From DASVTR01 sp036387475 (GTDB lineage Bacteria; Acidobacteriota; Blastocatellia; Pyrinomonadales; Pyrinomonadaceae), in the NCBI GenBank assembly GCA_036387475.1, contig DASVTR010000013.1, positions 248,001 through 312,000 on the forward strand: a stretch of 64,000 nucleotides of DNA. The letters run 5' to 3'. The notes below the pieces were generated by a model. That model was not told the origin of the DNA. It saw only the letters and a list, made by a program, of their open reading frames with translations, and searched no databases. Shown here piece by piece: positions 51,584-60,545 of this stretch (its first letter is position 1; every line of letters begins with the position of its first letter). The position numbers were made by a program, and so were the translations under genes.

Positions 51584-53155
51584 TCAAAGCGGAATATTGC
51601 CGTGCTTTTTGGGTGGATTAGTGTCGCGTTTATTTTCGAGAAGAGAAAGGGCGCGGATTAGTTTCGATCTGGTCACGGCAGGCTCTATAACTTCGTCTAT
51701 AAAGCCGCGCTCGGCTGCGACATAAGGGTTGGCAAATTTTTCTTCAAATTCTGCGACACGTGCGCGGCGAGCCGTTTCCTTGTCCTGAGCCTCGCCTATC
51801 TCCCGGCGATAGAGGATATTCACAGCCCCTTCCGCTCCCATCACCGCGATTTCGGCGGTCGGCCAGGCAAGGTTGATGTCCGTGCGTATGTGCTTGGAAG
51901 CCATCACACAATAAGCGCCGCCGTAGGCTTTGCGCGTAATCACGGTAATCTTGGGCACGGTCGCTTCCGCATATGCGTAAAGCAGCTTGGCCCCGTGCCG
52001 TATAATTCCGCCGTGCTCCTGCTCGACGCCCGGTAAAAACCCAGGCACATCCTCGAAGGTAACGAGCGGGATATTAAAACAATCGCAGAAGCGCACAAAT
52101 CGCGCGCCCTTGACAGAGGCATCTATATCCAACACTCCCGCCAGATAAGCCGGTTGGTTGGCAACGATTCCGACCGAGCGCCCGCCAAGGCGTGCAAACC
52201 CTGTCACAATGTTCGGCGCATAGTGTTGATGGGCTTCAAAAAAGTACGCATCATCCACAATCGGGTGAATAACGTCGCGAATATCGTAAGGCTGGTTGGA
52301 TGCTTCAGGAACTATGCTATTGAGGCTCTTTTCCGCACGGTCTTCGGGGTCGCTTGCCAGCACGCGCGGCGGGTCGTCCATATTATTGGAAGGGATGAAA
52401 GAGAGCAGTTCACGAACCATGCGTAGCGCATGCTCATCTGAATCCGCTGCGAAATGTGCGACGCCGGAGATACGGTTGTGCGTGCTAGCTCCCCCCAGTT
52501 CCTCTTTTGTGACATCGGCGTGCGTCACGGTTTTAATCACGTCAGGGCCAGTGATGAACATGTAAGAGGTGTCCTTGACCATGACGTTGAAGTCTGTAAT
52601 GGCAGGACTGTAAACCGCGCCGCCCGCGCACGGCCCCATGATGCAACTGATTTGCGGGACAACGCCGCTCGCTAAGGTGTTGCGCAGAAAAATATCCGCA
52701 TATCCGCCGAGGCTGACGACGCCCTCCTGTATGCGCGCTCCGCCCGAATCGTTGAGACCGACGATTGGCGCTCCGACCTTCAGCGCCAAGTCCATCACCT
52801 TGCAGATTTTCGCGGCGTGTGTTTCCGACAGAGAGCCGCCGAAGACTGTGAAATCCTGTGCGAAGACAAAGACGCGGCGACCGTCAACCAGGCCGTGTCC
52901 GGTAATGACACCATCGCCCGGATAAAGCTGCTTGTCCATCCCGAAATCGCGCGAGCGATGGACGACGAGCTTATCAAACTCTTCGAACGTATCCTCATCA
53001 AGGAAAAATTCCAACCGCTCGCGCGCGGTCATCTTACCGGCGGCATGCTGCTTTTCGACACGAGCACTGCCTCCGCCCTCTTCGGCGTTGCGCGAGCGTT
53101 CGAGGAAGCGATCCAGCTTACTTTCCATTACGGGCTGTGGTTTTTCTGAAGCCAT
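51584..53155 (-). CDS. Acyl-CoA carboxylase beta (carboxyltransferase) subunit
   Basis: A 523-residue carboxyltransferase of the propionyl/acetyl-CoA carboxylase type, moving the carboxyl group from biotin to acyl-CoA. Seen: KMTARERLEFFLDEDTFEEF, YPGDGVITGHGLVDGRRVFV, FGGSLSETHAAKICKVMDLA, GLNDSGGARIQEGVVSLGGY, MGPCAGGAVYSPAITDF, VTFEDVPGFLPGVEQEHGGI, and KAYGGAYCVMASKHIRTDIN. The residue deciding acetyl- versus propionyl-CoA is not certain by eye. No biotin carboxylase/BCCP alpha subunit is in this window. ATG 53155 has AGGACG upstream. Confidence 0.92.
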   Translation of the reverse strand: MASEKPQPVMESKLDRFLERSRNAEEGGGSARVEKQHAAGKMTARERLEFFLDEDTFEEFDKLVVHRSRDFGMDKQLYPGDGVITGHGLVDGRRVFVFAQDFTVFGGSLSETHAAKICKVMDLALKVGAPIVGLNDSGGARIQEGVVSLGGYADIFLRNTLASGVVPQISCIMGPCAGGAVYSPAITDFNVMVKDTSYMFITGPDVIKTVTHADVTKEELGGASTHNRISGVAHFAADSDEHALRMVRELLSFIPSNNMDDPPRVLASDPEDRAEKSLNSIVPEASNQPYDIRDVIHPIVDDAYFFEAHQHYAPNIVTGFARLGGRSVGIVANQPAYLAGVLDIDASVKGARFVRFCDCFNIPLVTFEDVPGFLPGVEQEHGGIIRHGAKLLYAYAEATVPKITVITRKAYGGAYCVMASKHIRTDINLAWPTAEIAVMGAEGAVNILYRREIGEAQDKETARRARVAEFEEKFANPYVAAERGFIDEVIEPAVTRSKLIRALSLLENKRDTNPPKKHGNIPL

Positions 53156-53247
53156 CGGTGTCGTCCTACTCAGTTTCGGAGGTTTCAATCAAATTATGAT
53201 TAATGAAAACCGGGCTGAAAAGCTCTCTTTCTCTTTTCCTTAATGTT

Positions 53248-53745
53248 TTACGTTAAGCCTTGAAACGGGAAGTCGCGCCGCTCTATTAAATTTACCAATT
53301 CTTGCAAAGCTTCGTAGGCACGGCTGCGTATGTGCACTGGATAATCGTATCTATCAGCATTCAACGCGAATTCGTCTTCATCAACAATCTGGTAGCTCAT
53401 ATCCGGCGCGACCAGAATATCTATATCCAGGTCTACGTAACTGAGCACGCGGCCATCGAAAACAGGCGGAACATTGACGTTACAATAAAAGCTGCGCAAT
53501 TCGCCGTCAGGATTCAGGAAACGAAAAATATTGTACCAGCGATTGAGCCAGTAATACTCAATGCTGACAGTTCCGCGCGCGACAAGGCCGAGAAGTTGGT
53601 GCTGTATATCTTCTGCGAACCTTGCATCCAGAATGAGCAGGTCATCAGCGCGGCTCATGATTCGCGCAGACCAGCGGCGATGCTCCTTGCCGTCGTATTT
53701 ACAGGCGCTGACGATAACCTGTTGTTCTGCGCCCTCATCGCTCAC
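53248..53745 (-). CDS. DUF402-family protein (FomD/Ntdp-like)
   Basis: A 165-residue protein of the DUF402 beta-barrel family. VSACKYDGKEHRRWSARIMS is the usual first strand and Lys/Arg region; EYYWLNRWYNIFRFLNPDGE, RSFYCNVNVPPVFDGRVLSY and VDLDIDILVAPDMSYQIVDE carry the conserved Tyr, Asp and Glu residues of the metal-dependent nucleoside diphosphatase or CMP-phosphonate hydrolase site. The exact substrate is not readable. Single gene between the transaldolase and carboxylase genes, same strand. Confidence 0.8.
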   Translation of the reverse strand: MSDEGAEQQVIVSACKYDGKEHRRWSARIMSRADDLLILDARFAEDIQHQLLGLVARGTVSIEYYWLNRWYNIFRFLNPDGELRSFYCNVNVPPVFDGRVLSYVDLDIDILVAPDMSYQIVDEDEFALNADRYDYPVHIRSRAYEALQELVNLIERRDFPFQGLT

Positions 53746-53951
53746 GAAAAAACATTGCTCCTGTATTAATCCAACAGCACTGCGACCGCCAGCCTTTTCT
53801 CTTTCTTCAGGTAAAGCTTGAGAAGTCGGCGCGACGACAAAACTTCAGGTAATCATTCAGCGGAAGGCATAGAAAATTAAGAGAAGATAGCGTTTGTTCG
53901 TTTGAGCGATGCTCTGACGGAAAGCTCAAAAGCCGCCCTGCCGTGCAAAGA

Positions 53952-54599
53952 CTATCGACCGCTCTTGCGCCAGTCCGCCAGAAATTGTTCCAACCCTTTA
54001 TCAGTCAAAGGGTGTTTGAGAAGCTGTTCGATCACCTTAAAGGGCATCGTCGCCACATCAGCACCCATGCGCGCCGCTTCGACTACGTGAATCGGATGGC
54101 GTATGCTGGCCGCCAGCACTTCCGTTTTCCACTCGTAGTTGTCGTAAATCTCTATGATTTCGGCGAGCAGCGAGAGGCCGTTTTGACCAACATCGTCAAG
54201 GCGACCGAGAAAAGGGCTGATATAGGCTGCGCCAGCTTTGGCCGCCAGGATAGCCTGTGCCGCAGAGAAGCAGAGCGTCACGTTGACTTTCGTGCCTTCG
54301 TCCGCCAGACGCCGCGTGGCCTTGAGACCGTCGCTGGTCAGAGGGCATTTGACGACGACGTTGGGCGCAATACGCGCATATTCGCGACCCTCGCGGAGCA
54401 TTCCTTCCGTATCAATGCTCGTCACTTCAGCCGAAACGTCTCCCTGCACCAACTCGCAGATGGCGGCGATGTGTTGCTTGAAATCCACGCCGCCTTCTTT
54501 GGCAATCAGAGATGGATTGGTCGTGACGCCATCAATTAACCCTAGCTCTGCCGCTTCACGTATCTCAGAGAGATTCGCTGTGTCTATGAAAAATTTCAT
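53952..54599 (-). CDS. Transaldolase / fructose-6-phosphate aldolase-like
   Basis: A 215-residue short class I aldolase. MKFFIDTANLSEIREAAELG, DGVTTNPSLIAKEG, the Schiff-base lysine in VVKCPLTSDGLKA, VTLCFSAAQAILAAKAGAAY and ISPFLGRLDDVG are diagnostic of the TalC/Fsa subfamily. The residues separating fructose-6-phosphate aldolase from transaldolase were not resolved. ATG 54599 follows GGAGAGTGAG. It is 11 bp downstream of the FAH-family gene and part of the HslV-HslU-Fn3-FAH run. Confidence 0.92.
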   Translation of the reverse strand: MKFFIDTANLSEIREAAELGLIDGVTTNPSLIAKEGGVDFKQHIAAICELVQGDVSAEVTSIDTEGMLREGREYARIAPNVVVKCPLTSDGLKATRRLADEGTKVNVTLCFSAAQAILAAKAGAAYISPFLGRLDDVGQNGLSLLAEIIEIYDNYEWKTEVLAASIRHPIHVVEAARMGADVATMPFKVIEQLLKHPLTDKGLEQFLADWRKSGR

Positions 54600-54610
54600 C
54601 TCACTCTCCT

Positions 54611-55396
54611 TCAATTCAAAAGAGAAATGCGTCGAACACTATTACTGAGCACGCCGATTCCTTCAACTTCTACCTCAACCACATCCCCATCCTGCAGTTT
54701 TGAGACACCGGCTGGCGTCCCCGTGGCGATCAGGTCGCCCGGATAAAGGGTCATCACCTGAGAAATGTAGCGGATAATGAAGGAAACGGAAAATGCCATC
54801 GCGCTTGTACGTGCCTGCTGTTTAATTTCGCCGTTGAGCCGCGTCGTAATCGAGACATCATTCGGGTCGAGCGAGGTTTCAACGAACGGCCCCGTAGGAC
54901 AAAAGGTATCGAAGGACTTGGCCCGCGTAAATTGCACATCCTTGCGCTGTAGGTCGCGTGCCGTGACATCGTTGACGCACGTATAGCCCAACACGTAATC
55001 CAACGGCTCATCCGTTTCGCCGAGCCGCCGCGCCAGGCGTCCGATAACGACTCCGAGTTCTCCCTCATGCTCGACTTGATTCGACAGCGCCGGTAATTCA
55101 ATTGAATCGCCGGAAGCAATGATAGCTGACGGAGGTTTAAAAAAGAGTAGAGGCTCCGAAGGCATTGGATTACCGAGTTCGACTGCGTGATCTCTGTAGT
55201 TTCTTCCAACACAAATAATCTTTGTCGGCACAACGGGTGCGAGCAGCTTGACTTCGCTCAAGCTAATTTCATTCTTACTCACGCGCGGCGGATGACCGAA
55301 GACATCATCGTCAAGCAAAGGACTAACCGCTTCACCCGACAGGACTGCGTAGTGCGGGTCAAACGATTCCAGATTTGTGTAGCGACAGAGTTTCAT
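54611..55396 (-). CDS. Fumarylacetoacetate hydrolase-family protein
   Basis: A 261-residue enzyme of the FAH fold, which includes 2-hydroxyhepta-2,4-diene-1,7-dioate isomerase, acylpyruvase and oxaloacetate tautomerase/decarboxylase. Seen: IICVGRNYRDHAVELGN, LLFFKPPSAI, the metal-binding Glu residues in VEHEGELGVVIGR, YTCVNDVTARDLQ, and LYPGDLIATGTPAGVSKLQD. The substrate cannot be named. Its start lies three bases after the Fn3 gene stop and its stop is 11 bp before the transaldolase start, so it is in one operon. Confidence 0.9.
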   Translation of the reverse strand: MKLCRYTNLESFDPHYAVLSGEAVSPLLDDDVFGHPPRVSKNEISLSEVKLLAPVVPTKIICVGRNYRDHAVELGNPMPSEPLLFFKPPSAIIASGDSIELPALSNQVEHEGELGVVIGRLARRLGETDEPLDYVLGYTCVNDVTARDLQRKDVQFTRAKSFDTFCPTGPFVETSLDPNDVSITTRLNGEIKQQARTSAMAFSVSFIIRYISQVMTLYPGDLIATGTPAGVSKLQDGDVVEVEVEGIGVLSNSVRRISLLN

Positions 55397-55399
55397 ATT

Positions 55400-56524
55400 T
55401 TAAGGAACTGTGTCGTTGACGACCTCCGAAGGCGCGCTCGTGTTGCCAGCAGTGTCCACAGCCGTCAGGTAATAATAATATTTTTGGCCGCTCTCCACGG
55501 TTTCATCCTGAAAGGTAGTGCGAGTCAGGAGCGTGTTGGTTAATTTAGTCCAACGGTCTTTCGGCAATTCAGGGTCAGTCGAGCGATAGACATTATAACC
55601 CGCGACATCGCGCTCTGGATTGGCAGGGAAAAAGAGAGAGATGCTGCCCGTGGCGGCGTTGATGCGAATGTCAGCCGGAGGCGTTGGAGGAAAAATATCT
55701 ATCGGCTCGACAGGGATGGCGTTTGAGTTCAAGCTCTCGACCTGTTGCCCGCCGGTGCCGAGCGAGACGGAGCGCACAATGTATGTGTACTTTTCACCGA
55801 AACGGAAATTCTTATCAACGTAGCGCGTGGTGCTGATGAGTTGCGAATTGAGCGGGGTCTGGCTGGTCTCATTCTGTGCCTGCTCGATTCGATAGATGTT
55901 GTAGCCGAGGAGGTTGACGGGCGTCGAATTGTCTATATTGGTAGCTGGAGCTTTCCAGTTGATAGTAATGCCCGCTTCACTCACTTCTTTATCGAGGATT
56001 GAGGGAGGCTCTGCGATACTTGCCGCCGGTTCGATTAAAAGGAAGTTGGAAAAGGAGGCGCGCTGTCCAGAAGCATTAACGTAGCGCAGCGCGTAGCGCA
56101 AACGAGTCGGCTGCCCGGCCAGTTCGAGGGTGTCTATGTACGTGATGCTCCCGGTCGCCGCCTCTATCATTTCGTAAGGAACAGAGCCGATGAGCGTCGA
56201 ACGGGCAGCAAATTCTTCTTCAGTTAAAGGAAGGGGAGCCGTAGGCTTTTCAGCGAGACGATAAATATCCACGCGGCGTATGCTCTGGACGCTGCCCGCA
56301 GGGGCATTCCTGAGGGGCGCGGGCCAACTCAGGATGACTTGATTACCGCGCTGTGCGCCGGAAAGCAGTTCCGTCCGCTGCGGGATATTTTCGAGCGGCG
56401 GCAGCGGCGGGCGGCGTTTCCCGCACCCGGCAGCCAGAGCAGAGATGCAGAGCAAGAGAGAAAGAATTAAACAGGCGGAGCGGCGGCCAGAGCTACTACA
56501 GTTGTTTGACTGGCTCTTCGCCAT
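55400..56524 (-). CDS. Lipoprotein with fibronectin type III domains
   Basis: A 374-residue outer-surface or periplasmic lipoprotein: signal with lipobox ALAAGC (LILSLLLCISALAAGCGKRR). At least three Fn3 modules follow (about 45-140, 145-255, 260-374), seen as QVILSWPAPLRN, YIDTLELAGQPTRLRYALRY, GITINWKAPATN, LLGYNIYRIE, YTYIVRSVSLG, AGYNVYRSTDPE and YYYYLTAVDTAGNTSAPSEV. An alternative GTG start at 56572 overlaps the hslU stop by four bases (GTGA), giving a long N-region; I prefer ATG 56524. Function unknown; it may be an adhesion or binding protein. Confidence 0.8.
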   Translation of the reverse strand: MAKSQSNNCSSSGRRSACLILSLLLCISALAAGCGKRRPPLPPLENIPQRTELLSGAQRGNQVILSWPAPLRNAPAGSVQSIRRVDIYRLAEKPTAPLPLTEEEFAARSTLIGSVPYEMIEAATGSITYIDTLELAGQPTRLRYALRYVNASGQRASFSNFLLIEPAASIAEPPSILDKEVSEAGITINWKAPATNIDNSTPVNLLGYNIYRIEQAQNETSQTPLNSQLISTTRYVDKNFRFGEKYTYIVRSVSLGTGGQQVESLNSNAIPVEPIDIFPPTPPADIRINAATGSISLFFPANPERDVAGYNVYRSTDPELPKDRWTKLTNTLLTRTTFQDETVESGQKYYYYLTAVDTAGNTSAPSEVVNDTVP

Positions 56525-56568
56525 CAAAATTTTAAGACCGGATTGTCGGCAGGAACGGGGAAGTTTTC

Positions 56569-58002
56569 TCACAGGATGTACCGGCTGAGGTCTTGATCCT
56601 TGACCGTCTCGGCCAGCATACGCTCGACGTAGGCGGCATCTATGACCTGTTGCTTCGGCTCTAAATCCGGCCCTTCAAAGCTAATCTCGTCGAGCAGCCG
56701 TTCCATGATGGTGTGCAGGCGGCGTGCGCCGATGTCTTCGGTCTGCTCGTTGACGCGCGCGGCGAAGTTGGCGATAGAGTCAATCGCATCTGCTTTAAAA
56801 TCAAGCTCGACGCCTTCGGTCTCCATCAAGGCGCGATACTGTTTGATAAGAGCGTTTTTCGGCTCAGTCAGAATGCGTTTGAAATCTTCTATGGTCAGGG
56901 ATTCAAGCTCGACGCGAATCGGGAAACGGCCCTGCAATTCGGGAATCAAGTCCGAAGGCTTGGAGACGTGAAAAGCGCCCGCGGCGATAAAGAGGATGTG
57001 GTCGGTTCTGACCATACCGTAGCGCGTATTGACGGTCGTACCTTCGACAATCGGCAGGATGTCGCGCTGCACGCCTTCGCGCGAGACATCAGGGCCGTGG
57101 CCCGATTCGCGGCCAGCAATCTTATCAAGTTCGTCCAAGAAGATAATGCCGGAGGATTCGACGCGTTCGAGGGCTGAGCGGGCGACCGTGTCCATGTCTA
57201 TGAGGCGCTCTTCCTCTTCCTGCATGAGATATTCCATCGCCTCGTCAACGCGCATCTTGCGTCGCTTGGTGCGGCCCTGAAAGAGATTGCCGAGCATATC
57301 TTTCATGTTAATGCCCATCTCTTCGATGCCCTGTGGGCCAGCAAGCTCGATGGTCGGAAAACTCTTTTCGCGGACTTCGATTTCAACCAAACGGTTATCG
57401 AGTTTTCCGGCGCGTAGCTGCGCGCGAAGTTTTTCGCGCGTCCGTTGAAAATTATCATCGCGCCCGGCGGCTTCAGTCGTCTGCGGAGCGGTCTCTTCCA
57501 CTTCGCTTTCATCAAAATCGAAAAACCCTGAAGAAATAGCAGATTTCGGCGGCGGCAAGAGCAAATCCAGAACACGCTCTTCGACATTGAGTTCGGCCTT
57601 GTCTGCGATCTCGTCAATCTTTTCCTCGCGCGTCATCTCGACGGCGATTTCCGTCAAATCGCGTATCATGCTCTCGACATCGCGCCCGACGTAGCCGACC
57701 TCCGTAAACTTGGATGCTTCGACTTTGAGAAAAGGGGAACTGGACATACGCGCGAGGCGGCGTGCGATCTCCGTTTTGCCGACGCCGGTTGAGCCGATCA
57801 TAATGATGTTCTTGGGCATCACGTCTGCGGCCATGTCCGGTTCAAGCTTTTGCCTGCGGACGCGATTGCGGAGCGCGATGGCGACAGCACGCTTGGCATT
57901 GCGTTGGCCGACGACGTGCTTGTCCAACTCGGCCACAATCTGACGCGGCGTCATCTCGTCGAGCCGCGCTTCTTCCGTTTCACCTGAGAGGTAGATAACC
58001 AT
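56569..58002 (-). CDS. hslU: ATP-dependent protease ATPase subunit HslU (ClpY)
   Basis: A 477-residue AAA+ unfoldase. LTPRQIV-like N-terminus (DEMTPRQIVAELDKHVVGQR), Walker A GSTGVGKT (70-77), pore motif region VEASKFTEVGYVGRDVESMI, an I-domain insert (about 110-245, Glu/Arg-rich), Walker B IIFLDELDKIA, sensor region FIAAGAFHVSKPSDLIPELQ, and the C-terminal LSRYIL that docks into HslV. It follows hslV in the same direction, with the array at 58006-58094 filling the gap. Confidence 0.95.
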   Translation of the reverse strand: MVIYLSGETEEARLDEMTPRQIVAELDKHVVGQRNAKRAVAIALRNRVRRQKLEPDMAADVMPKNIIMIGSTGVGKTEIARRLARMSSSPFLKVEASKFTEVGYVGRDVESMIRDLTEIAVEMTREEKIDEIADKAELNVEERVLDLLLPPPKSAISSGFFDFDESEVEETAPQTTEAAGRDDNFQRTREKLRAQLRAGKLDNRLVEIEVREKSFPTIELAGPQGIEEMGINMKDMLGNLFQGRTKRRKMRVDEAMEYLMQEEEERLIDMDTVARSALERVESSGIIFLDELDKIAGRESGHGPDVSREGVQRDILPIVEGTTVNTRYGMVRTDHILFIAAGAFHVSKPSDLIPELQGRFPIRVELESLTIEDFKRILTEPKNALIKQYRALMETEGVELDFKADAIDSIANFAARVNEQTEDIGARRLHTIMERLLDEISFEGPDLEPKQQVIDAAYVERMLAETVKDQDLSRYIL

Positions 58003-58005
58003 TTT

Positions 58006-58094
58006 GTCAGTAGTCGGTGGTCAGTAGTCAGTGGTCAGCGAAGGCCAGTTGTTTTAACTGACCACTGACCACCAACCACTGACCACTGATTGTC
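58006..58094. repeat. Intergenic inverted array, GTCAGTG heptamers
   Basis: GTCAGTA GTCGGTG GTCAGTA GTCAGTG GTCAG (58006-58038) faces AACTGACCACTGACCACCAA and on to 58094. It fills the whole hslV-hslU gap and touches the hslV stop (58093-58095). Confidence 0.9.
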
Positions 58095-58641
58095 AAATTT
58101 CTTCGACGATAATATTCGTGTTGGTATAGATACAAATTTCACCAGCGACGCGCAGGGCTTCGACGGCGATGTCGCGGGCCGGTAGTTCCGTGTGTTTCAT
58201 TAAGGCGCGGGCGGCTGCGAGCGCGTAAGCTCCGCCGGAGCCGATGGCGAGCACTCCGTCGTCGGGCGCAATCACGTCGCCATTGCCCGATAACAGGAAA
58301 GAAGTCTTTTCGTCTGCGACGACGAGCAAGGCTTCCAGGTGGCGCAGCATTTTGTCTGTGCGCCAATCTTTGCTGAGTTCGATTGATGCGCGCTCCAGAT
58401 TTCCGTGATACTGTTCGAGCTTGCCTTCAAAGCGCGTCAAAAGCGAGAAGGCGTCGGCGGTCGCCCCAGCAAAGCCCGCCAAGATTTTATCGTTGTAGAG
58501 ACGACGGACTTTGCGCGCGCTCGATTTCATCACCGTATCGCCCATACTGACCTGTCCGTCGCCCGCCAGCGCAACGTGCCCATCGCGGCGCACGAGCAGG
58601 ACGGTCGTACTGCGAACTCTGTTTGATTCATTAGTCATCAT
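58093..58641 (-). CDS. hslV: ATP-dependent protease subunit HslV (ClpQ)
   Basis: A 182-residue proteasome-like peptidase. The nucleophile is Thr-12 in RSTTVLLVRRDGHVALAGDG, exposed after removal of an 11-residue propeptide (MMTNESNRVRS), longer than the bare Met of E. coli. MGDTVMKSSARKVRRL, GFAGATADAFSLLTRFE and AIGSGGAYALAAARAL complete the fold. Two tandem ATGs at the start. It forms the HslVU complex with the next gene. Confidence 0.95.
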   Translation of the reverse strand: MMTNESNRVRSTTVLLVRRDGHVALAGDGQVSMGDTVMKSSARKVRRLYNDKILAGFAGATADAFSLLTRFEGKLEQYHGNLERASIELSKDWRTDKMLRHLEALLVVADEKTSFLLSGNGDVIAPDDGVLAIGSGGAYALAAARALMKHTELPARDIAVEALRVAGEICIYTNTNIIVEEI

Positions 58642-58831
58642 GGCAACCTAAGCACTATAGAAACAGGCTGAAAGGTAAGTCAAGCCGAGCCGCATAAAAG
58701 TGTAATCGAAGCTTTTTCAAACGCTTGAGGTTGCGCGACGGCGGCTAAGCGCGCGGGAGTTTTTGCGCTATGATGACTGAACCGGGCCGGGCCATTTTGG
58801 GCCGACTGCTAACTGAAAGGTGCTATGGAGA

Positions 58832-59593
58832 ATGGTAGATACCCGACCGCGCATAGGTATCACGATGCGCATAGAGCTTGAGACTAACCGTTTTTATCTG
58901 GCGCGTTATTACAGCGAGGCTGTGGAAGCGGCTGGCGGCGTGCCCGTACACATCAGTCTGATTCCAGAAAGAGATTACATATCGGCTGTGATGGAGAATT
59001 TAGACGGCGTGCTCTTGCCGGGCAGCGATTCGGACGTTGACCCGCTCTCTTACGATCACGAGCCGCACCCGAAACTGGGCGCAGTGCATCCTTTGAAGGA
59101 TGCGACCGACGCGCTCGTGCTCGAAGAGATAGAACGACGCGGGACTCCGCTCTTAGCCATCTGCTTCGGAATGCAAATCCTGAACGTCATGCGCGGCGGA
59201 AGTCTCATACAGGACATAGAGAGCCAGATGCCGGAGGCCATTAAGCACCAGCAGGGAGCGCCGCGCGAAAGGCAATCGCATCGCGTGCGCTTGCTGGAAG
59301 GAAGCCAACTGTGTGAACTGGCCGCGAGCGAAACGGCGCTCGTTAACAGTCATCATCATCAGGCCATAGAGACTGTGGGGCGCAATCTGGTGGCGACCGC
59401 CTGGACTGCGGACGGCCTTGTAGAAGCGCTGGAAGACCCGCGCCCGGAGCGATACGCACTGGCTGTGCAGTGGCATCCAGAGCTTGGCTGGGAGCGCGAC
59501 GATCTTTCAAAAGCGCTCTTCGCAAGCTTTGTCCGGGCGGCGCGCAATTACGCGGAGGCAGGAACTGAATCAAAGACCACCGCTACGCTTTGA
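58832..59593 (+). CDS. Class I glutamine amidotransferase-like hydrolase (PuuD family)
   Basis: A 253-residue gamma-glutamyl-GABA hydrolase family enzyme. Catalytic Cys in LLAICFGMQILNVMRGGSLI, VNSHHHQAIE, and catalytic His-Glu in YALAVQWHPEL. PuuD splits gamma-glutamyl-GABA in putrescine breakdown, but the family also includes other amidases; no puu genes are nearby. ATG 58832 follows GGAG at short distance. First gene of the last plus-strand block. Confidence 0.88.
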   Translation: MVDTRPRIGITMRIELETNRFYLARYYSEAVEAAGGVPVHISLIPERDYISAVMENLDGVLLPGSDSDVDPLSYDHEPHPKLGAVHPLKDATDALVLEEIERRGTPLLAICFGMQILNVMRGGSLIQDIESQMPEAIKHQQGAPRERQSHRVRLLEGSQLCELAASETALVNSHHHQAIETVGRNLVATAWTADGLVEALEDPRPERYALAVQWHPELGWERDDLSKALFASFVRAARNYAEAGTESKTTATL

Positions 59594-59600
59594 GCTTAAC

Positions 59601-59614
59601 CGGACGCGCGTCCG
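59601..59614. other. Perfect 14-bp palindrome
   Basis: CGGACGCGCGTCCG, 8 bp after the amidotransferase stop and 73 bp before the SDR start. No loop, no T-tract; possible operator, or chance in G+C-rich DNA. Confidence 0.4.
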
Positions 59615-59686
59615 ATAAGGTCAATTGACAGGTTCAGGAAATTTGAGGGGCAACAATTAAACGGAAGAAGGGCAACGGCGGATTTA

Positions 59687-60457
59687 ATGAACACTAAGGG
59701 GATGAATTTGAAAGGGCGCGTGGCGCTTGTGACGGGCGGCTCGCGCGGGATTGGCAGGGCGACCGTCCTGCGTCTGGCAGAGCAAGGCGCGAACGTGGTT
59801 GTCAATTACGTGCGTGACGAAGCGGCTGCCCGAAAAACCGTCGAAGCAGCTTTACGGCATGACGTGAAGGCTCTGGCCGTGCGGGCTGACGTGGCGCAAT
59901 TAGTTGAAGCGGAGCATTTGATTCAAACGATTGTAGAAGAGTTCGGCCAACTGGATTTTTTGATCTGCAACGCTGGCATCTGGGAGGGTGCGCCAATCGA
60001 ATTTTTGGGGGAAGAACAATGGGATCGCGTGCTGAACATCAATTTGAAGGGCACTTGGGCTGTCTGCCACGCAGCAGTGCCGCAGATGAAGCGTCAGGGC
60101 GGCGGGCGTATCGTCATCGTCAGTTCGACCGCAGGGCAACGCGGTGAAGCCAATTACTCGAATTACGCTGCCTCGAAGGGCGGACAAATATCTTTCACCA
60201 AATCATTAGCCGCAGAGTTGGGCCAACATCAGATCAACGTCAACGCGGTCGCGCCCGGCTGGGTGTTGACGGAGATGAGCACAGGCGTCTTCGCCAACCT
60301 CGAATACAGGAAAGCAATCGAAGAGAGCATCCCGCTCAGGCGCATCGCGTCTGTAGACGACATAGCGCTGCCGATTGTCTTTCTCTGTAGCGAGTGGGCC
60401 AGGCACATCACGGGTGAAGTCTTAAACGTCAACGGCGGCTCGGTTTTGTGCGGTTAA
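59687..60457 (+). CDS. Short-chain dehydrogenase/reductase (FabG-like)
   Basis: A 256-residue NAD(P)-dependent oxidoreductase of the classical SDR type. Cofactor motif VTGGSRGIGRATVLRLAEQG, NAGIWEG, catalytic Ser in IVIVSSTAG, YSNYAASKGG (Tyr and Lys), and the C-terminal GEVLNVNGGSVLCG. It resembles 3-oxoacyl-ACP reductase; but the genomic position outside a fatty-acid cluster leaves the substrate open. Confidence 0.9.
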   Translation: MNTKGMNLKGRVALVTGGSRGIGRATVLRLAEQGANVVVNYVRDEAAARKTVEAALRHDVKALAVRADVAQLVEAEHLIQTIVEEFGQLDFLICNAGIWEGAPIEFLGEEQWDRVLNINLKGTWAVCHAAVPQMKRQGGGRIVIVSSTAGQRGEANYSNYAASKGGQISFTKSLAAELGQHQINVNAVAPGWVLTEMSTGVFANLEYRKAIEESIPLRRIASVDDIALPIVFLCSEWARHITGEVLNVNGGSVLCG

Positions 60458-60545
60458 CAGCAAAGGCTCGCCGAGAGAAATTTTGGCCGTACACAATTCG
60501 AATATTTTCGGACGAAAACTAACATTATAAGGGCATAAGAGCATT

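Noticed and set aside
58006..58094. Cloning-vector, primer or assembly artefact for the GTCAGTG array
   Set aside because: Twelve other gaps show the same design with different units and graded substitutions, so it is a natural feature of the genome.
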